A stretch of DNA of 64,000 bases from Micropruina sonneratiae (GTDB taxonomy: Bacteria; Actinomycetota; Actinomycetes; Propionibacteriales; Propionibacteriaceae). Where the stretch lies: the NCBI RefSeq assembly GCF_025972045.1, contig NZ_JAPDHX010000001.1:724787-788786 (forward strand), read 5' to 3'. This document shows, one piece after another, positions 43,605-54,204 of the stretch; position 1 is the first letter of the stretch, and the number at the start of each line of letters is the position of its first letter. The notes under the pieces were generated by a model. That model did no database searches, had not been told where the DNA came from, and worked only from the letters and a program-made list of their open reading frames with translations. The translations under genes were made by a program, and so were the position numbers.

Positions 43605-45021
43605 ACACACCATCCGGCAGGTGGCGGCGCTGGCGGGCGCCACCGGCGGCGACAGCGACGATCCGGCCGGCCCGGACGTGGTGGTCGATTCGCGGCTGGC
43701 CACGCCCGGCTCGGTGTTCGTGGCGTTGCCCGGCGAACGGGTCGACGGCCACGACTACCTGGCCGCCGCGGCCCAACGGGGAGCGGTGGCGGCGCTGTGC
43801 CTGCGGGCCACCGATGCGCCGCTGGCCCACCTGCTGGTGCCGGACGCCGTGGCCGCCCTGAGCGCGTTGGCCCGCGGGGTGGTCGCCGAAGCGAAGGCGT
43901 CCGGCCTGGAGTGCGTGGGGATCACCGGCTCGTCGGGCAAGACCAGCACCAAGGACCTGCTCGGCCAGGTGCTGGCGGCGCAGGCCCCGACGGTCAGCCC
44001 GAAGGGGTCGTTCAACAACGAGATCGGCGTGCCGCTGACGGCGCTGCGGATCGATGCCGGCACCCGTTACCTGGTCAGCGAGTTCGGGGCCCGGGGCGGC
44101 GGGCACATCACCTGGCTGAGTGGCATCGTGCCGCCCGACGTGGGCGTCGTGCTCAACGTGGGCCACGCCCACCTGGGCGAGTTCGGCTCGGTGGCGGGCA
44201 TCGCGCAGGCCAAGGGCGAGCTGGTCGAGGCCGTGCCGGCAACAGGCTGGGCGGTGCTCAACGCCGACGATCCGCTGGTGCTGGGCATGGCGCCGCGGAC
44301 CACCGCGCGGCTGGCGACCTTCGCGGCGTCCGGCCGGCCGGGACCGGGCGAGCTGCGGGTGTGGGCCGAGTCCGTCACCGCCGACGAGCTGCAGCGGCAC
44401 TCGTTCGTGCTGCGCAGCGCCGGCGCGGTCGAGGCGGCCGAGCCGGTCAGTTTGCAGGGCGCCGGCTCCCACCAGGTCGCCAACGCGCTGGCCGCCGCGA
44501 CCGCCGCGCTGGCCCTCGGCCTGCCACCCGCGGTGGTGGCCGGGGCGCTCACCGGTGCGGTGGCCCAGTCCCAGTGGCGGATGCAGCTGATGCCGCGCCC
44601 CGACGGCGTCCTGGTGGTCAACGACAGCTACAACGCGAACCCCGATTCGATGCGGGCCGCGCTGACCACCGTGGCCGGCATGCGGCGTCCGGGTGGGCGC
44701 GTGGTGGCGGTCCTCGGCGACATGCTCGAACTCGGGCCGGACGCGGCGGCCGAGCACCGCGAGCTGGGTCGCCTGGCCGCAGGGCTCGGGTTCGTCGTGG
44801 TCGCCATCGGCGACTTCGCCGAGGCGATCGCCGAGGGCGTTCGGATGGCCTCCGGCAGCGTCCGGGTGGTCGCCGATCGGGACGCGGCGGTTGCGGTGGC
44901 GGGGGCCGATCTGGAAGCGTCCGATGTTGTGGTGGTGAAGGCATCGCGCGGGCTCGCGCTGGAGGTGGTCGCCGACGCGTTGGCGTCGGGTCCGGACGCC
45001 GGGGCGGGTGAACGCCGATGA
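43597..45021 (+). CDS. murF: UDP-MurNAc-tripeptide:D-Ala-D-Ala ligase
   Basis: Adds D-Ala-D-Ala to complete the pentapeptide precursor. The 474-residue Mur ligase has the P-loop GITGSSGKTSTKDLLGQVLA, EFGARGGGHITWL, NVGHAHLGEFGS and NDSYNANPDSMRAAL. GTG at 43597 is chosen because a GGGGGGAG site ends about 9 bases upstream; GTG at 43588 is the alternative. Overlaps murE by 8 bases and mraY by 4. Confidence 0.95.
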   Translation: MREHTIRQVAALAGATGGDSDDPAGPDVVVDSRLATPGSVFVALPGERVDGHDYLAAAAQRGAVAALCLRATDAPLAHLLVPDAVAALSALARGVVAEAKASGLECVGITGSSGKTSTKDLLGQVLAAQAPTVSPKGSFNNEIGVPLTALRIDAGTRYLVSEFGARGGGHITWLSGIVPPDVGVVLNVGHAHLGEFGSVAGIAQAKGELVEAVPATGWAVLNADDPLVLGMAPRTTARLATFAASGRPGPGELRVWAESVTADELQRHSFVLRSAGAVEAAEPVSLQGAGSHQVANALAAATAALALGLPPAVVAGALTGAVAQSQWRMQLMPRPDGVLVVNDSYNANPDSMRAALTTVAGMRRPGGRVVAVLGDMLELGPDAAAEHRELGRLAAGLGFVVVAIGDFAEAIAEGVRMASGSVRVVADRDAAVAVAGADLEASDVVVVKASRGLALEVVADALASGPDAGAGERR

Positions 45022-46091
45022 GGACCATCCTGCTGGGCGGCGGCCTGGCCCTGGTGGGGACCCTGTTCGGCACCCGCTTCGCGATCAAGGTACTGGTCAA
45101 GAACGGTTACGGGCAGTTCATCCGCGACGACGGCCCGACGGCCCATCACACCAAGCGCGGCACCCCGACGATGGGCGGCATCGTCATCATCGGGGCCGTC
45201 ATCTTCGGCTACACGCTGGCCCACCTGATCACCTGGTCCCCGCCCACGGCGTCCGGGATCCTGGTGCTGTACCTGGTCGCCGGGCTCGGCCTGGTCGGCT
45301 TCGCCGACGACTGGACGAAGATCTCCAAGGCGCGCTCGCTCGGCCTGACCAGCTGGGCGAAGCTGGCCGGGCAGGGCGCGGTCGCAGTCTCGTTCAGCAT
45401 CCTCGCCTTCCAGTTCCCCAACGCCCAGGGTCTGACCCCGGCCAGCCCCGCCATCTCGTTCCTGCGCGACATCCACTGGCTGCAGTTGCCGATCTGGCTC
45501 GCGGTGCTCTGGCTGGTGCTGCTGATCGCCTCGTGGTCGAACGCGGCCAACCTGGCCGACGGGCTGGACGGCCTCGCCACCGGCGCCGCCACGATGGTGT
45601 TCGCCGCCTACGCGGTGGTGAACCTGTGGCAGAGCAACCAGTCCTGTTCGACGTCGTCGACCGCCGGCCCGCAGTGCTACTGGGTGCGCGACCCCAGTGA
45701 TCTCGCGGTGGTGTCGCTGGCCCTGGCGGGGGCCTGTTTCGGCTTCCTGTGGTGGAACGCCAGCCCGGCCAAGATCTTCATGGGCGACACCGGTTCGCTG
45801 GCCATCGGTGGCGGCTTCGCCGCGCTGTCCATCTTCACCCGCACCGAACTGCTGATGCTGATCATCGCCGGTCTGTTCCTGGTGATCACGCTGTCGGTGG
45901 TGCTGCAGGTCGGCTGGTTCAAGCTCACCAAGGGCAAGCGCCTGTTCAAGATGGCCCCGCTGCAGCACCATTTCGAGCTGCTCGGCTGGGCCGAGATCAC
46001 CATCGTGATCAGGTTCTGGATCTTCTGCGGGCTGTGCGTTGCGCTCGGGCTTGGCATCTTTTACGGCGAATGGACGGTGGGGTTGCCGTGA
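45018..46091 (+). CDS. mraY: Phospho-MurNAc-pentapeptide transferase
   Basis: Makes lipid I from UDP-MurNAc-pentapeptide and undecaprenyl phosphate in the membrane. The 357-residue protein has about ten helices. Family motifs: [15 protein letters not shown], the FADDWTK Asp pair, [30 protein letters not shown] and [11 protein letters not shown]. Overlaps murF by 4 bases; the stop overlaps murD GTG. Confidence 0.97.
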   Translation: MRTILLGGGLALVGTLFGTRFAIKVLVKNGYGQFIRDDGPTAHHTKRGTPTMGGIVIIGAVIFGYTLAHLITWSPPTASGILVLYLVAGLGLVGFADDWTKISKARSLGLTSWAKLAGQGAVAVSFSILAFQFPNAQGLTPASPAISFLRDIHWLQLPIWLAVLWLVLLIASWSNAANLADGLDGLATGAATMVFAAYAVVNLWQSNQSCSTSSTAGPQCYWVRDPSDLAVVSLALAGACFGFLWWNASPAKIFMGDTGSLAIGGGFAALSIFTRTELLMLIIAGLFLVITLSVVLQVGWFKLTKGKRLFKMAPLQHHFELLGWAEITIVIRFWIFCGLCVALGLGIFYGEWTVGLP

Positions 46092-47578
46092 TCGACTGGC
46101 TGCCGGAGGCCACGCGGCTGTCGCCGTGGCCCCGGGCCACGGTGGTGGTGGCCGGGCTGGCGGCGTCCGGTTACGCGGCGGCCGACGGGCTGCTCGAACT
46201 GGGCGCCCGGGTCGTGGTGCTCGACGAGGCCGACACGCCGGCCAACCGCGAGAAGGCCACCATCCTGGAGACACTGGACGCCACCGTCCGGCTCGGCGCC
46301 GGGGTCACGGCCACGCTGCCGCCCGAGGCCGACCTGCTGGTGGTGTCGCCGGGCTGGCGGCCCACCGCGCCGCTGCTCGCCCAGGCGCGTCGCCGCGGGG
46401 TGCCGATCTGGGGTGAGGTCGAACTGGCCTGGCGGATGATGCAACCCGACCGGGTGGTGCCCTGGCTGGCCGTCACCGGCACCAACGGCAAGACGACCAC
46501 GGTGAACATGCTCGAGGCGATGCTGGTCTCGGCCGGGTTGACCACCACGGCGGTCGGCAACGTCGGTCGTCCGATCGTCGAGGCGGTGCTGGACGAGGTG
46601 GCCTACGACGTGCTGGCCGTCGAACTCTCCAGCTTCCAGCTGCACGCCACCAACTCGCTGGCCCTGCATTCGGCGGCGGTGCTCAACCTGCACCCCGACC
46701 ACCTGGAGTGGTACGCCGACCCGTCGTCGTGGGACAGCGACGCCCCCGACGCGATGGCCGCCTACGCCCGCGACAAGGCCCTGATCTTCGAGCGGGTGAC
46801 CCACAGCTGCGTGTACAACGTCGCCGACGAGGCCACCCTGCACATGGTCGAGGACGCCGAGGTGACCGAGGGTGCCCGCGCCATCGGCTTCACCCTCGGC
46901 ATTCCCGCGGTCGGCCAGCTCGGTGTCGTCGACGACCTCCTGGTCGACCGGGCGTTCGTGCCGCAGCGCCGCGATTCGGCACTCGAGCTGGCGAAGCTGT
47001 CGGACGTGCGGCCCTACGCCCCGCACAACGTCGAGAACGCGTTGGCCGCCGCCGCGCTGGCCCGGTCGTTCGGGGTGCCGGCCACCGCCGTGCGCGACGG
47101 GCTGCGGCACCTCGAGCTGGGTGACCACCGGATCCAGACCGTGGCGCAGGGTGACGGTGTGCGTTGGGTCGACGACTCCAAGGCGACGAATCCGCACGCC
47201 GCCGCATCCTCGCTGCGCGCCTTCGACTCGATCGTGTGGATCGCGGGCGGGCAGGCCAAGGGCACCACCTTCGACGAGTTGGTCGAGACCTACGCCGGCA
47301 AGCTCCGTGCGGCGGTGCTGCTGGGTGTCGACCGGGCGGTGATCGCCGATGCACTCGCCCGACACGCGCCCCAGATCCCCGTGACGGTGATCGATTCCCC
47401 CGACACTGGAGCGATGGCGCAGGCGGTCACGGCCGCACACGCCTACGCCCGGCCGGGCGACGTGGTGCTGTTGGCACCGGGTTGCGCCAGCCGGGACATG
47501 TTCACCGGGTACGACGCCCGGGGTGCCGCATTCGCCCGGGCCGCCCGGGAGATCACCGGAGCCGAGGAGAAGGGCTGA
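46088..47578 (+). CDS. murD: UDP-MurNAc-L-Ala:D-Glu ligase
   Basis: Adds D-glutamate to UDP-MurNAc-L-Ala. A 496-residue Mur ligase: Rossmann N-terminus ([20 protein letters not shown]), P-loop [39 protein letters not shown] and the C-terminal [16 protein letters not shown] with [12 protein letters not shown] at 46088 has a GGTGGGG site; an in-frame ATG at 46070 inside mraY is possible. Seven bases before ftsW. Confidence 0.95.
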   Translation: MIDWLPEATRLSPWPRATVVVAGLAASGYAAADGLLELGARVVVLDEADTPANREKATILETLDATVRLGAGVTATLPPEADLLVVSPGWRPTAPLLAQARRRGVPIWGEVELAWRMMQPDRVVPWLAVTGTNGKTTTVNMLEAMLVSAGLTTTAVGNVGRPIVEAVLDEVAYDVLAVELSSFQLHATNSLALHSAAVLNLHPDHLEWYADPSSWDSDAPDAMAAYARDKALIFERVTHSCVYNVADEATLHMVEDAEVTEGARAIGFTLGIPAVGQLGVVDDLLVDRAFVPQRRDSALELAKLSDVRPYAPHNVENALAAAALARSFGVPATAVRDGLRHLELGDHRIQTVAQGDGVRWVDDSKATNPHAAASSLRAFDSIVWIAGGQAKGTTFDELVETYAGKLRAAVLLGVDRAVIADALARHAPQIPVTVIDSPDTGAMAQAVTAAHAYARPGDVVLLAPGCASRDMFTGYDARGAAFARAAREITGAEEKG

Positions 47579-47584
47579 GACACC

Positions 47585-48847
47585 GTGGCGATCCTTTCTT
47601 CCCCGCTGGATCGTAGGCAGGCGACGAAAGGTGCGACACGGCGTCCCCGGGCCACCCTGATCGCGGACGCGCTGGCCCACCCGCGCGCCAGCTTCTACCT
47701 GGTCCTGGTGCCGACGGTGCTGCTGTTGGCGCTGGGCATGATGATGGTCCTGTCGGCCTCCAGCGTGCTGGGCAGCGTCCGGTTCGACGACGCCTACTAC
47801 TTCGTCAAGCGGCAGGTGTTCTTCCTGGCCGTCGGCGGCGTCGCGGCGCTGCTGCTCTCCCGCTTCAGTCCGAAGTCGTTGAAGATCCTCGGCTGGGTCC
47901 TGGTGCTGGCCGCCCTGGGGCTGCAGATCCTGACCTTCACCCCGCTGGGCTGGGGCGAGGCGAAGGGGAACCGCAACTGGGTGCAGTTCGGCACGTCGTT
48001 CTTCCGCGTCCAGCCCTCCGAGCTGGCGAAGCTGGCGATCATCGTCTGGGGCGCCGACCTGCTGGCCCGCAAGCAGAAGTTGCTCGACCAGCCCAAGCAT
48101 CTGCTGGTGCCGTTCGTGCCGGTCTCGGCACTGCTGATCGGCCTGGTCGTGCTGCAGCACGACCTGGGCACCGGCATGATCATGGGCGCCATCGTCGTGA
48201 CGATGCTGTGGTACGTGGGCGCGTCCTGGAAGCTGCTGGCCGGCATCGGTCTGTCGGTGGTGGTCGCGGTGATCGGCCTGGTGGTCAGCTCGGGCAACCG
48301 GATGGACCGGATCGCGGGGTTCTTCAACTCCGACCACGACACCATGGGCGTCAACATGCAGCCGCTGCGCGGCATCTTCGCGCTCGCCTCCGGCGGCTGG
48401 TGGGGGCTCGGTCTGGGCGCCTCCCGGCAGAAGTGGGGGTCGCTGGCCGAGGCGCACACCGACTACGTGCTGGCGATCGTCGGTGAGGAACTCGGGCTGG
48501 TCGGCACCGTGGTCGTGCTGTCGCTGTTCCTGGTGCTGGGCTATGCCGGCTTCCGCATCGCACTGCGCTCCGACTTCGCCTTCTGCCGCTACTTGTCGGC
48601 CGGCATCACCTCCTGGCTGATGATCCAGGCGCTGGTGAACATCATGGTGGTGCTGAGGCTGATCCCGGTGCTGGGCGTCACCCTGCCGTTGTTGTCCTAC
48701 GGCGGATCGGGACTGATGGCGAACCTGGCGGCCATCGGCATGCTGCTGGCCTGCGCCAAGCTCGAGCCGGACGCCCGTAGGCTGGCCCAACGCAGCAAGC
48801 GCAAGGGCGGGAAGGCCGTGACCGTGGTCGAGTCCCGCCGCGCCTAG
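47585..48847 (+). CDS. ftsW: Septal peptidoglycan polymerase FtsW (SEDS)
   Basis: Ten-helix SEDS glycosyltransferase that polymerises lipid II at the septum with FtsI. 420 residues. Signature strings: LSASSVLGSVRFDDAYYFVK, VQPSELAKLAIIVWGADLLA, LLVVLQHDLGTGMI-like LVVLQHDLGTGMIMGA, the catalytic-region GWWGLGLGASRQKWGSLAEAH (Asp follows in HTDYVLAIVGEELG) and GVTLPLLSYGGSGL. GTG at 47585. Seven bases to murG. Confidence 0.95.
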   Translation: MAILSSPLDRRQATKGATRRPRATLIADALAHPRASFYLVLVPTVLLLALGMMMVLSASSVLGSVRFDDAYYFVKRQVFFLAVGGVAALLLSRFSPKSLKILGWVLVLAALGLQILTFTPLGWGEAKGNRNWVQFGTSFFRVQPSELAKLAIIVWGADLLARKQKLLDQPKHLLVPFVPVSALLIGLVVLQHDLGTGMIMGAIVVTMLWYVGASWKLLAGIGLSVVVAVIGLVVSSGNRMDRIAGFFNSDHDTMGVNMQPLRGIFALASGGWWGLGLGASRQKWGSLAEAHTDYVLAIVGEELGLVGTVVVLSLFLVLGYAGFRIALRSDFAFCRYLSAGITSWLMIQALVNIMVVLRLIPVLGVTLPLLSYGGSGLMANLAAIGMLLACAKLEPDARRLAQRSKRKGGKAVTVVESRRA

Positions 48848-48854
48848 GAGGACC

Positions 48855-49952
48855 ATGGCTCACGTCGTGCTGGCCGGTGGCGGCACCGCCGGGCACACTT
48901 CCCCCCTGATCGCCACCGCCGAACGCATCGCCGAGGCCGACCCGTCCGGCACCCTGGCGGCGGTCGGCACCGCCCGGGGGCTCGAGACCACCGTCGTCCC
49001 GGCCGCCGGGCTCCGGCTGGAACTCATCCCTCCGGTGCCGCTGCCCCGTTCGCTCACCCCGGAACTGCTGGCCGTGCCCTGGCGGCTGGTCCAGTCGGTG
49101 CGGCAGGCGCGCCGCATCCTGCGCCAGGAGGCTGCGGACGTCGCCGTCGGGTTCGGCGGCTACGTGTCGCTGCCGGTGTACCTGGCGGCGCGCAGCCTGG
49201 GCATACCGGTCGTCATCCACGAGCAGAACGCCCTGCCCGGGCTGGCCAACAAGGTCGCCGCCCGGTTCGCGAAGCTGGTGGCGGTGTCGTTCCCGGACAC
49301 GCCGCTGGCCGGCGCGGAGTACTTCGGGCTGCCGGTGCGCCGCGGCATCGCCGAACTCGACGTCGACGGGCGACGCGCCGCCGCGCGGACCGGGTTCGGC
49401 CTCGACGCCGATCGGCCCACCCTGCTGGTCTCGGGCGGCTCCCAGGGTGCGTTGAGCATCAACACGGCCACGCTGGGCGCCCGCGCGGCGCTGCTGGCGG
49501 CCGGCATCCAGATCCTGCACGTGCTCGGGCCGAAGAACATCACCGAAACCGACGTGGTGGTCACCGACGACACCACCGGCGCCCGCTACGTGCCGGTCGG
49601 TTACGTCGAGGCGATGGAGGACGCCTACGCGGCCGCAGACGCGATGGTGGGGCGCTCGGGTGCGGGCACCGTGATGGAGACCGCCACCGTCGGCCTGCCG
49701 GTGATCTTCGTGCCGCTGCCGCACGGCAACGGCGAACAGGCTCGCAACGCCACCTTCCTGGTCGCCGGCGGGGCCGGCGTCCTCGTCGACAACGCCGACT
49801 TCGGCGCCGACCGGATGCGCAGCGAGGTGCTCGCCCTGTTCGACGACCCCGAACGGCTGCCGGCGATGCGGGCCGCGGGCCGGGCTCTGGTGCCGCCGGA
49901 CGCCGCCGGCCGATTGGCGGCGCGCGTGCTGCAGATCGCGGAGCGGTCCTGA
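48855..49952 (+). CDS. murG: UDP-GlcNAc:lipid I GlcNAc transferase
   Basis: Converts lipid I to lipid II at the inner face of the membrane. A 365-residue GT-B enzyme with VLAGGGTAGHTSPLIATAE at the start, VGFGGYVSLPVYLAA, IHEQNALPGLANK, LLVSGGSQGALSIN and the C-terminal VGRSGAGTVMETATVGLP with FVPLPHGNGEQARNA. ATG follows AGGAGG-like AGGAGGACC. One base to murC. Confidence 0.96.
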   Translation: MAHVVLAGGGTAGHTSPLIATAERIAEADPSGTLAAVGTARGLETTVVPAAGLRLELIPPVPLPRSLTPELLAVPWRLVQSVRQARRILRQEAADVAVGFGGYVSLPVYLAARSLGIPVVIHEQNALPGLANKVAARFAKLVAVSFPDTPLAGAEYFGLPVRRGIAELDVDGRRAAARTGFGLDADRPTLLVSGGSQGALSINTATLGARAALLAAGIQILHVLGPKNITETDVVVTDDTTGARYVPVGYVEAMEDAYAAADAMVGRSGAGTVMETATVGLPVIFVPLPHGNGEQARNATFLVAGGAGVLVDNADFGADRMRSEVLALFDDPERLPAMRAAGRALVPPDAAGRLAARVLQIAERS

Positions 49953-49953
49953 G

Positions 49954-51357
49954 ATGGCGCTCGTCGAGCCCGTCCCGCTGGTCGAGGTGGACGCCCTGGG
50001 CGGCGTCCACTTCATCGCGGTGGGTGGAGCCGGGATGAGCGGCATCGCCGCCGCGTACGTCGCGCGCGGCGTCGCCGTCAGCGGCAGCGACCAGGCCGAC
50101 TCCGGGAACCTGCGGCAGCTGGCCGCCGAGGGGATCGCCGTGCACGTCGGCCACGACCCGGCCCAGCTCGGCACGGCGGGCACCGTGGTGGTGTCCTCCG
50201 CGGTTCGCGAGACCAACGTCGAGCTTGCCGAGGCGCGGCGCCGGGGCCTGCGGGTGTGGCATCGCAGTGCCGCGCTGGGGGCGCTGATGCTGGGCCGGCG
50301 CGGGGTGGCGATCAGCGGCACCCACGGCAAGACCACCACCACCGGGATGACCGCCGAGGTGCTCACCGCGGTCGGCGCCGACCCGTCCTACGTGATCGGC
50401 TCACCGTTGGCGAGCACCGGGCACAGCTCGCACCTGGGCGCGGGGGAGGCGTTCGTCGTCGAGGCGGACGAGTCCGACGGCTCGTTCCTGCAGTACCCCG
50501 CCGAGGTGGTGGCGATCACCAACATCGAGGCCGACCACCTGGACAACTGGGGCACCGCCGAGGCGTACTTCGACGGCTTCGCCGCCCTGGTGCGGCAACC
50601 GGGGGTGCGCACCGTGGTGCTGTCCGCCGACGACCCGGGCACCCGGGCGCTGCGTGGGCACGCCGAGGGCGACGGACGCCGGGTGGTCACCTTCGGCGAA
50701 TCCCCGGACGCCGAGGTGCGGCTCACCGACCTGGTGGTCGACGTGCCCGGCGCCTCGGCAACCCTGCACGCGCCCGGCGACACCGGCGCGCTGCGACTGG
50801 CCGTGCCGGGCCGGTACAACCTGCACAACGCCGCCGCCGCGTACGCGATCGGCCGGGCGCTGGGCCTGGACGGCGCGCAGCTGCGGGCCGCGGCGCTGCG
50901 GTTCCACGGCACCCACCGCCGGTTCAGCTTCGTCGGCGAGCTGGGCGGTGCCCGGCTCTACGACGACTACGCCCACCACCCGACGGAGGTGCGGGCTCTG
51001 CTGGCCGCGGCCCGGCCGCTGGCCGGGGCGGGTCGCCTGGTGGCGTGCTTCCAGCCGCACCTGTTCAGCCGGACCCGCGACTTCGCGGTCGAGTTCGGCG
51101 CCGCCCTGGCCGCCGCCGACGAGGTGATCGTGCTCGACGTGTATCCCGCCCGCGAGGACCCGATCCCGGGTGTGACCGGCGCCCTGGTCGCCGACGCGGC
51201 CCGGGCGGCGGGGGCCGCGTCGGTGCACTACGTCGCCGACAGGGCGGACGCCCCGCGCGTCCTGGCCGGACTGCTCCGCCCCGGCGACCTCGCGCTGACC
51301 ATCGGCGCCGGTGACGTCACCGCCGTCGGTCCGGCCGCGCTGGAGGTGACGCGATGA
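49954..51357 (+). CDS. murC: UDP-MurNAc:L-Ala ligase
   Basis: Adds L-Ala to UDP-MurNAc, first Mur ligase step. 467 residues: HFIAVGGAGMSGIAAAYVAR, P-loop AISGTHGKTTTTGMTAEVL, EADESDGSFLQY, NIEADHLDNWG and YDDYAHHPTEVRALLAAAR. Overlaps ftsQ by 4 bases (ATGA). Confidence 0.96.
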   Translation: MALVEPVPLVEVDALGGVHFIAVGGAGMSGIAAAYVARGVAVSGSDQADSGNLRQLAAEGIAVHVGHDPAQLGTAGTVVVSSAVRETNVELAEARRRGLRVWHRSAALGALMLGRRGVAISGTHGKTTTTGMTAEVLTAVGADPSYVIGSPLASTGHSSHLGAGEAFVVEADESDGSFLQYPAEVVAITNIEADHLDNWGTAEAYFDGFAALVRQPGVRTVVLSADDPGTRALRGHAEGDGRRVVTFGESPDAEVRLTDLVVDVPGASATLHAPGDTGALRLAVPGRYNLHNAAAAYAIGRALGLDGAQLRAAALRFHGTHRRFSFVGELGGARLYDDYAHHPTEVRALLAAARPLAGAGRLVACFQPHLFSRTRDFAVEFGAALAAADEVIVLDVYPAREDPIPGVTGALVADAARAAGAASVHYVADRADAPRVLAGLLRPGDLALTIGAGDVTAVGPAALEVTR

Positions 51358-52076
51358 CGGCGACCGGCGTCCGTGATGCCACCGGACGGATCGACCTGCG
51401 ACGCCGGCAGGGCCGGCGCCGGCGTGGGCTGCTGGCGCTGCTGTTCGCCGGGGTGATTGCGCTGATCGGCGGCCTGGGTTGGCTGGTGCTGGGCTCCGAC
51501 GTGCTCGGCGTGAAGGCCGTCGAGGTGCAGGGCAGCACGCTGGTGTCGGCCGACCGGGTCCGCGAACTCGCCGCCGTGCCGGCGGGCGTCCCGCTGGCCA
51601 CCCTCGACCTGGACGCCGTGGCCGAGCGGGTGGCCGGCCTGCCGTCGGTCGAGCGGGTCAGCGTGGCCCGGCAGTGGCCCAACACGGTCGGCATCACGAT
51701 CACCGAGCGCACCGCCCTGATCGCTGTCGAGACCCCGGGCGGCTACTGGCTGGCCGACGCTTCGGGCGTGGTCTTCGACTCGGCCACGAAGCCGCCCAAG
51801 GGGCTGGTGGTGGCCCGGGTGGCGTCCGGCGACCAGCGGCTGATCCGCGACCTGGGCACCGTCACCGGGGCACTCCCGGCGGCCCTGCGCGCGAAGGTCC
51901 AGCGGGCCGCCGCGCAGAGCGCCGACGACATCACCCTCACGCTCAGCGGAGGTGCGACGGTGGTCTGGGGCGGGGCCGAGCAGTCGGAGCTGAAGGCCCA
52001 GGTGCTGGCGGTGCTGATGAAGACCGAGGCCCGTGTCTACGACGTGTCGGCGCCGTCCCATCCGACCACCCGGTGA
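51354..52076 (+). CDS. ftsQ: Cell division protein FtsQ
   Basis: A 240-residue bitopic protein of the divisome: basic cytoplasmic N-terminus, membrane helix at about residues 24-45, then POTRA domain (VLGVKAVEVQGSTLVSADRV) and the FtsQ beta domain (RVSVARQWPNTVGITITER, GGYWLADASGVVF). It scaffolds FtsL and FtsB-type proteins. It is the end of the gap-free dcw run; a 187-base gap follows before ftsZ. Confidence 0.93.
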   Translation: MTATGVRDATGRIDLRRRQGRRRRGLLALLFAGVIALIGGLGWLVLGSDVLGVKAVEVQGSTLVSADRVRELAAVPAGVPLATLDLDAVAERVAGLPSVERVSVARQWPNTVGITITERTALIAVETPGGYWLADASGVVFDSATKPPKGLVVARVASGDQRLIRDLGTVTGALPAALRAKVQRAAAQSADDITLTLSGGATVVWGGAEQSELKAQVLAVLMKTEARVYDVSAPSHPTTR

Positions 52077-52263
52077 GGGCTCCCGGACAACCCTGAAGTA
52101 GTACTTGAGGGACGCGCCGAGGGGAGTGGCCGCGTTGGACGCGAGTGTTCGCCGCTGCGTAGCCTGTCATTCGACGTGAGTGAGTTGCCTTCCCCGTGGT
52201 CTACACCGCAACTTGAGACTTGTTGTCGGCAACAGCAGAAGCGCTATTGAGGTGGGAATCTTC
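52077..52263 (+). promoter_or_regulatory. ftsQ-ftsZ intergenic region, probable ftsZ promoter(s)
   Basis: Longest gap in the dcw cluster. One candidate pair is TTGGAC (52136) with TAGCCT about 19 bases downstream (52161); a small inverted repeat GTTG-TCGG-CAAC lies at 52223-52234. Separate ftsZ promoters in this gap are usual in actinobacteria. Individual boxes are weak calls. Confidence 0.4.
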
Positions 52264-53463
52264 GTGGGCAGTGCATCCCAGAATTACCTGGCGGTCATCA
52301 AGGTCGTCGGCGTCGGCGGTGGCGGGGTCAACGCCGTCAACCGGATGATCGAATCGGGTCTGCGGGGCGTCGAGTTCATCGCCGTCAACACCGACGCCCA
52401 GGCGTTGCTGATGAGCGACGCCGATGTCAAGCTCGACATCGGCCGCGACCTGACCCGCGGGCTCGGCGCCGGTGCCGACCCCGACAAGGGCCGGCAGGCC
52501 GCCGAAGACCACTCCGACGAGATCGAAGAGGTGCTCAAAGGCGCCGACATGGTCTTCGTCACCGCCGGCGAGGGCGGCGGCACCGGCACCGGCGGCGCGC
52601 CGGTGGTGGCCCGCATCGCCCGCTCGCTGGGCGCGCTGACCATCGGCGTGGTGACCCGCCCGTTCAGCTTCGAGGGCAAGCGCCGGGCCACCCAGGCCGA
52701 GAACGGCATCGCGGGCCTGCGCGAAGAGGTCGACACCCTGATCGTCATCCCCAACGACAAGCTGCTGGAGATGACCGACCACCAGGTGGCGATCCTGGAC
52801 GCCTTCAAGCAGGCCGACCAGGTGCTCATGCAGGGCGTGTCCGGCATCACCGACCTGATCACCACCCCGGGCTTGATCAACCTCGACTTCGCCGACGTGA
52901 AGGCCGTGATGAGCAACGCCGGTTCGGCGCTGATGGGCATCGGCTCGGCCCGCGGCGAGGACCGCGCCCGGGCGGCGGCCGAGATGGCGGTCAGCTCGCC
53001 GTTGCTCGAGGCCAGCATCGAGGGCGCGCACGGCGTGCTGCTCTCTATCGCCGGTGGCTCCGACCTGGGCCTGTTCGAGGTCTCGGCGGCCGCCAACCTG
53101 ATCGAGGAGGCGGCCCATGAGGACGCCAACATCATCTTCGGCACGGTGATCGACGACGCCCTGGGCGACGAGGTCCGGGTCACCGTGATCGCCGCCGGCT
53201 TCGACGGCGGCCAGCCGCCGCGGCGCCAGCCCGGGATCACCCGGGCGCCCGACCTGCGGCAGTCCCGGCCGACCGGGCCCGCGCCGGCCGGACGGCCCGA
53301 TCCGGCGCCGGGCCAGCCCGCTCAGCAGCAGCCGGCCGCACCGGCCTCCGAGCCGGCCCAGCAGCAGCGTCCGACCCAGGCCGAACGGCCGTCCATGTTC
53401 GCACCGCGGCCCGCGGCGCCGGCCCCCGACGACGACCTGGATGTGCCCGACTTCCTGAAGTGA
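52264..53463 (+). CDS. ftsZ: Cell division GTPase FtsZ
   Basis: Tubulin-like GTPase that forms the Z-ring. 399 residues: N-terminal [21 protein letters not shown]4 GTP loop GGGTGTGG at about 104-111, T7 loop [15 protein letters not shown], then a Pro/Gln/Ala-rich linker (about 320-385) and the conserved C-terminal peptide [11 protein letters not shown], the binding site for SepF and other partners. GTG at 52264 is chosen because a GAGGTGGG site precedes it and the family starts there; GTG at 52252 is an alternative. Confidence 0.97.
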   Translation: MGSASQNYLAVIKVVGVGGGGVNAVNRMIESGLRGVEFIAVNTDAQALLMSDADVKLDIGRDLTRGLGAGADPDKGRQAAEDHSDEIEEVLKGADMVFVTAGEGGGTGTGGAPVVARIARSLGALTIGVVTRPFSFEGKRRATQAENGIAGLREEVDTLIVIPNDKLLEMTDHQVAILDAFKQADQVLMQGVSGITDLITTPGLINLDFADVKAVMSNAGSALMGIGSARGEDRARAAAEMAVSSPLLEASIEGAHGVLLSIAGGSDLGLFEVSAAANLIEEAAHEDANIIFGTVIDDALGDEVRVTVIAAGFDGGQPPRRQPGITRAPDLRQSRPTGPAPAGRPDPAPGQPAQQQPAAPASEPAQQQRPTQAERPSMFAPRPAAPAPDDDLDVPDFLK

Positions 53464-53478
53464 GCCCACCCTCCGACG

Positions 53479-54204
53479 ATGTACCACTTCCTGCGTGACC
53501 CCGGCGCCGACGGCGTCGGGGTCGCGTTTTCGGACGCCGTGGCGGCCGACGGCTCGGTGCTCAGCCTGGGCGGTGCGCACGGCGCGGCGGGGCGTCCGCC
53601 GGGGATCGCCACCGTCGAGGCGGCGCTGGGCGTGCCGCTGGCCGTGGTCCGGCAGGTGCACGGCACCGACGTGGCGGTCGTCGGCGGGGTCGACGACCTT
53701 CCCGAGGTGGCGACGCGCAGCGCCGACGCGCTGCTGACCACCGCGTCCGGCGTCGGGCTGGCGGTCCGGGTCGCCGACTGCGTGCCGGTGCTGCTGGCCG
53801 ACGCCGGCGCCGGCGTGGTCGCGGCCGCGCACGCCGGCCGGGTGGGGCTGGCCGCCGGGGTGCTGCAGGCAACCGTGCGGGCCATGCGGGACGCCGGGGC
53901 GGCGACGATCACCGGGTGGATCGGCCCGCACATCTGCGGCCGCTGCTACGAGGTGCCAGAGGCGATGGCCGACGAGGTGGACGCCGCAGTGCCCGGCACG
54001 CGCTCGGTCACCTCCTGGGGGACGCCGTCGCTCGACCTGGCCGCCGGGGCGCGGGCGGTGCTGGCCGGGCTGGGCGTGGAGGCGGCCACGGTGGGCGGCT
54101 GCACACTGGAGGACCGCTCGCTGCACTCCCACCGCCGGGACGCCGCGGCGTCCGGGCGGCAGGCCGGGATCATCTGGCTGGACGGCGCGTGTCGGCCAAC
54201 CTAG
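53479..54204 (+). CDS. pgeF: Polyphenol oxidase / purine nucleoside phosphorylase-like protein, PgeF (YfiH) family
   Basis: A 241-residue laccase-domain protein. The zinc/copper-site residues are visible: His in VVRQVHGTDVAVVG, Cys in VRVADCVPVLLAD and His in AAHAGRVGLAAGV; the GPHICGRCYEVPEAM motif follows. The Escherichia coli relative edits peptidoglycan precursors (removing L-Ser misincorporated for L-Ala), fitting the dcw location. In many actinobacteria a YggS-type PLP protein follows; here sepF comes directly. Confidence 0.9.
   Translation: MYHFLRDPGADGVGVAFSDAVAADGSVLSLGGAHGAAGRPPGIATVEAALGVPLAVVRQVHGTDVAVVGGVDDLPEVATRSADALLTTASGVGLAVRVADCVPVLLADAGAGVVAAAHAGRVGLAAGVLQATVRAMRDAGAATITGWIGPHICGRCYEVPEAMADEVDAAVPGTRSVTSWGTPSLDLAAGARAVLAGLGVEAATVGGCTLEDRSLHSHRRDAAASGRQAGIIWLDGACRPT

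Noticed and set aside
46070-46088. ATG at 46070 as start of murD
   Set aside because: In frame but deep inside mraY; the GTG at 46088 has a better placed GGTGGGG site. It remains an alternative.
46061-48856. 931-codon minus-strand open frame opposite murD and ftsW
   Set aside because: Antisense shadow; murD and ftsW are intact on the plus strand.
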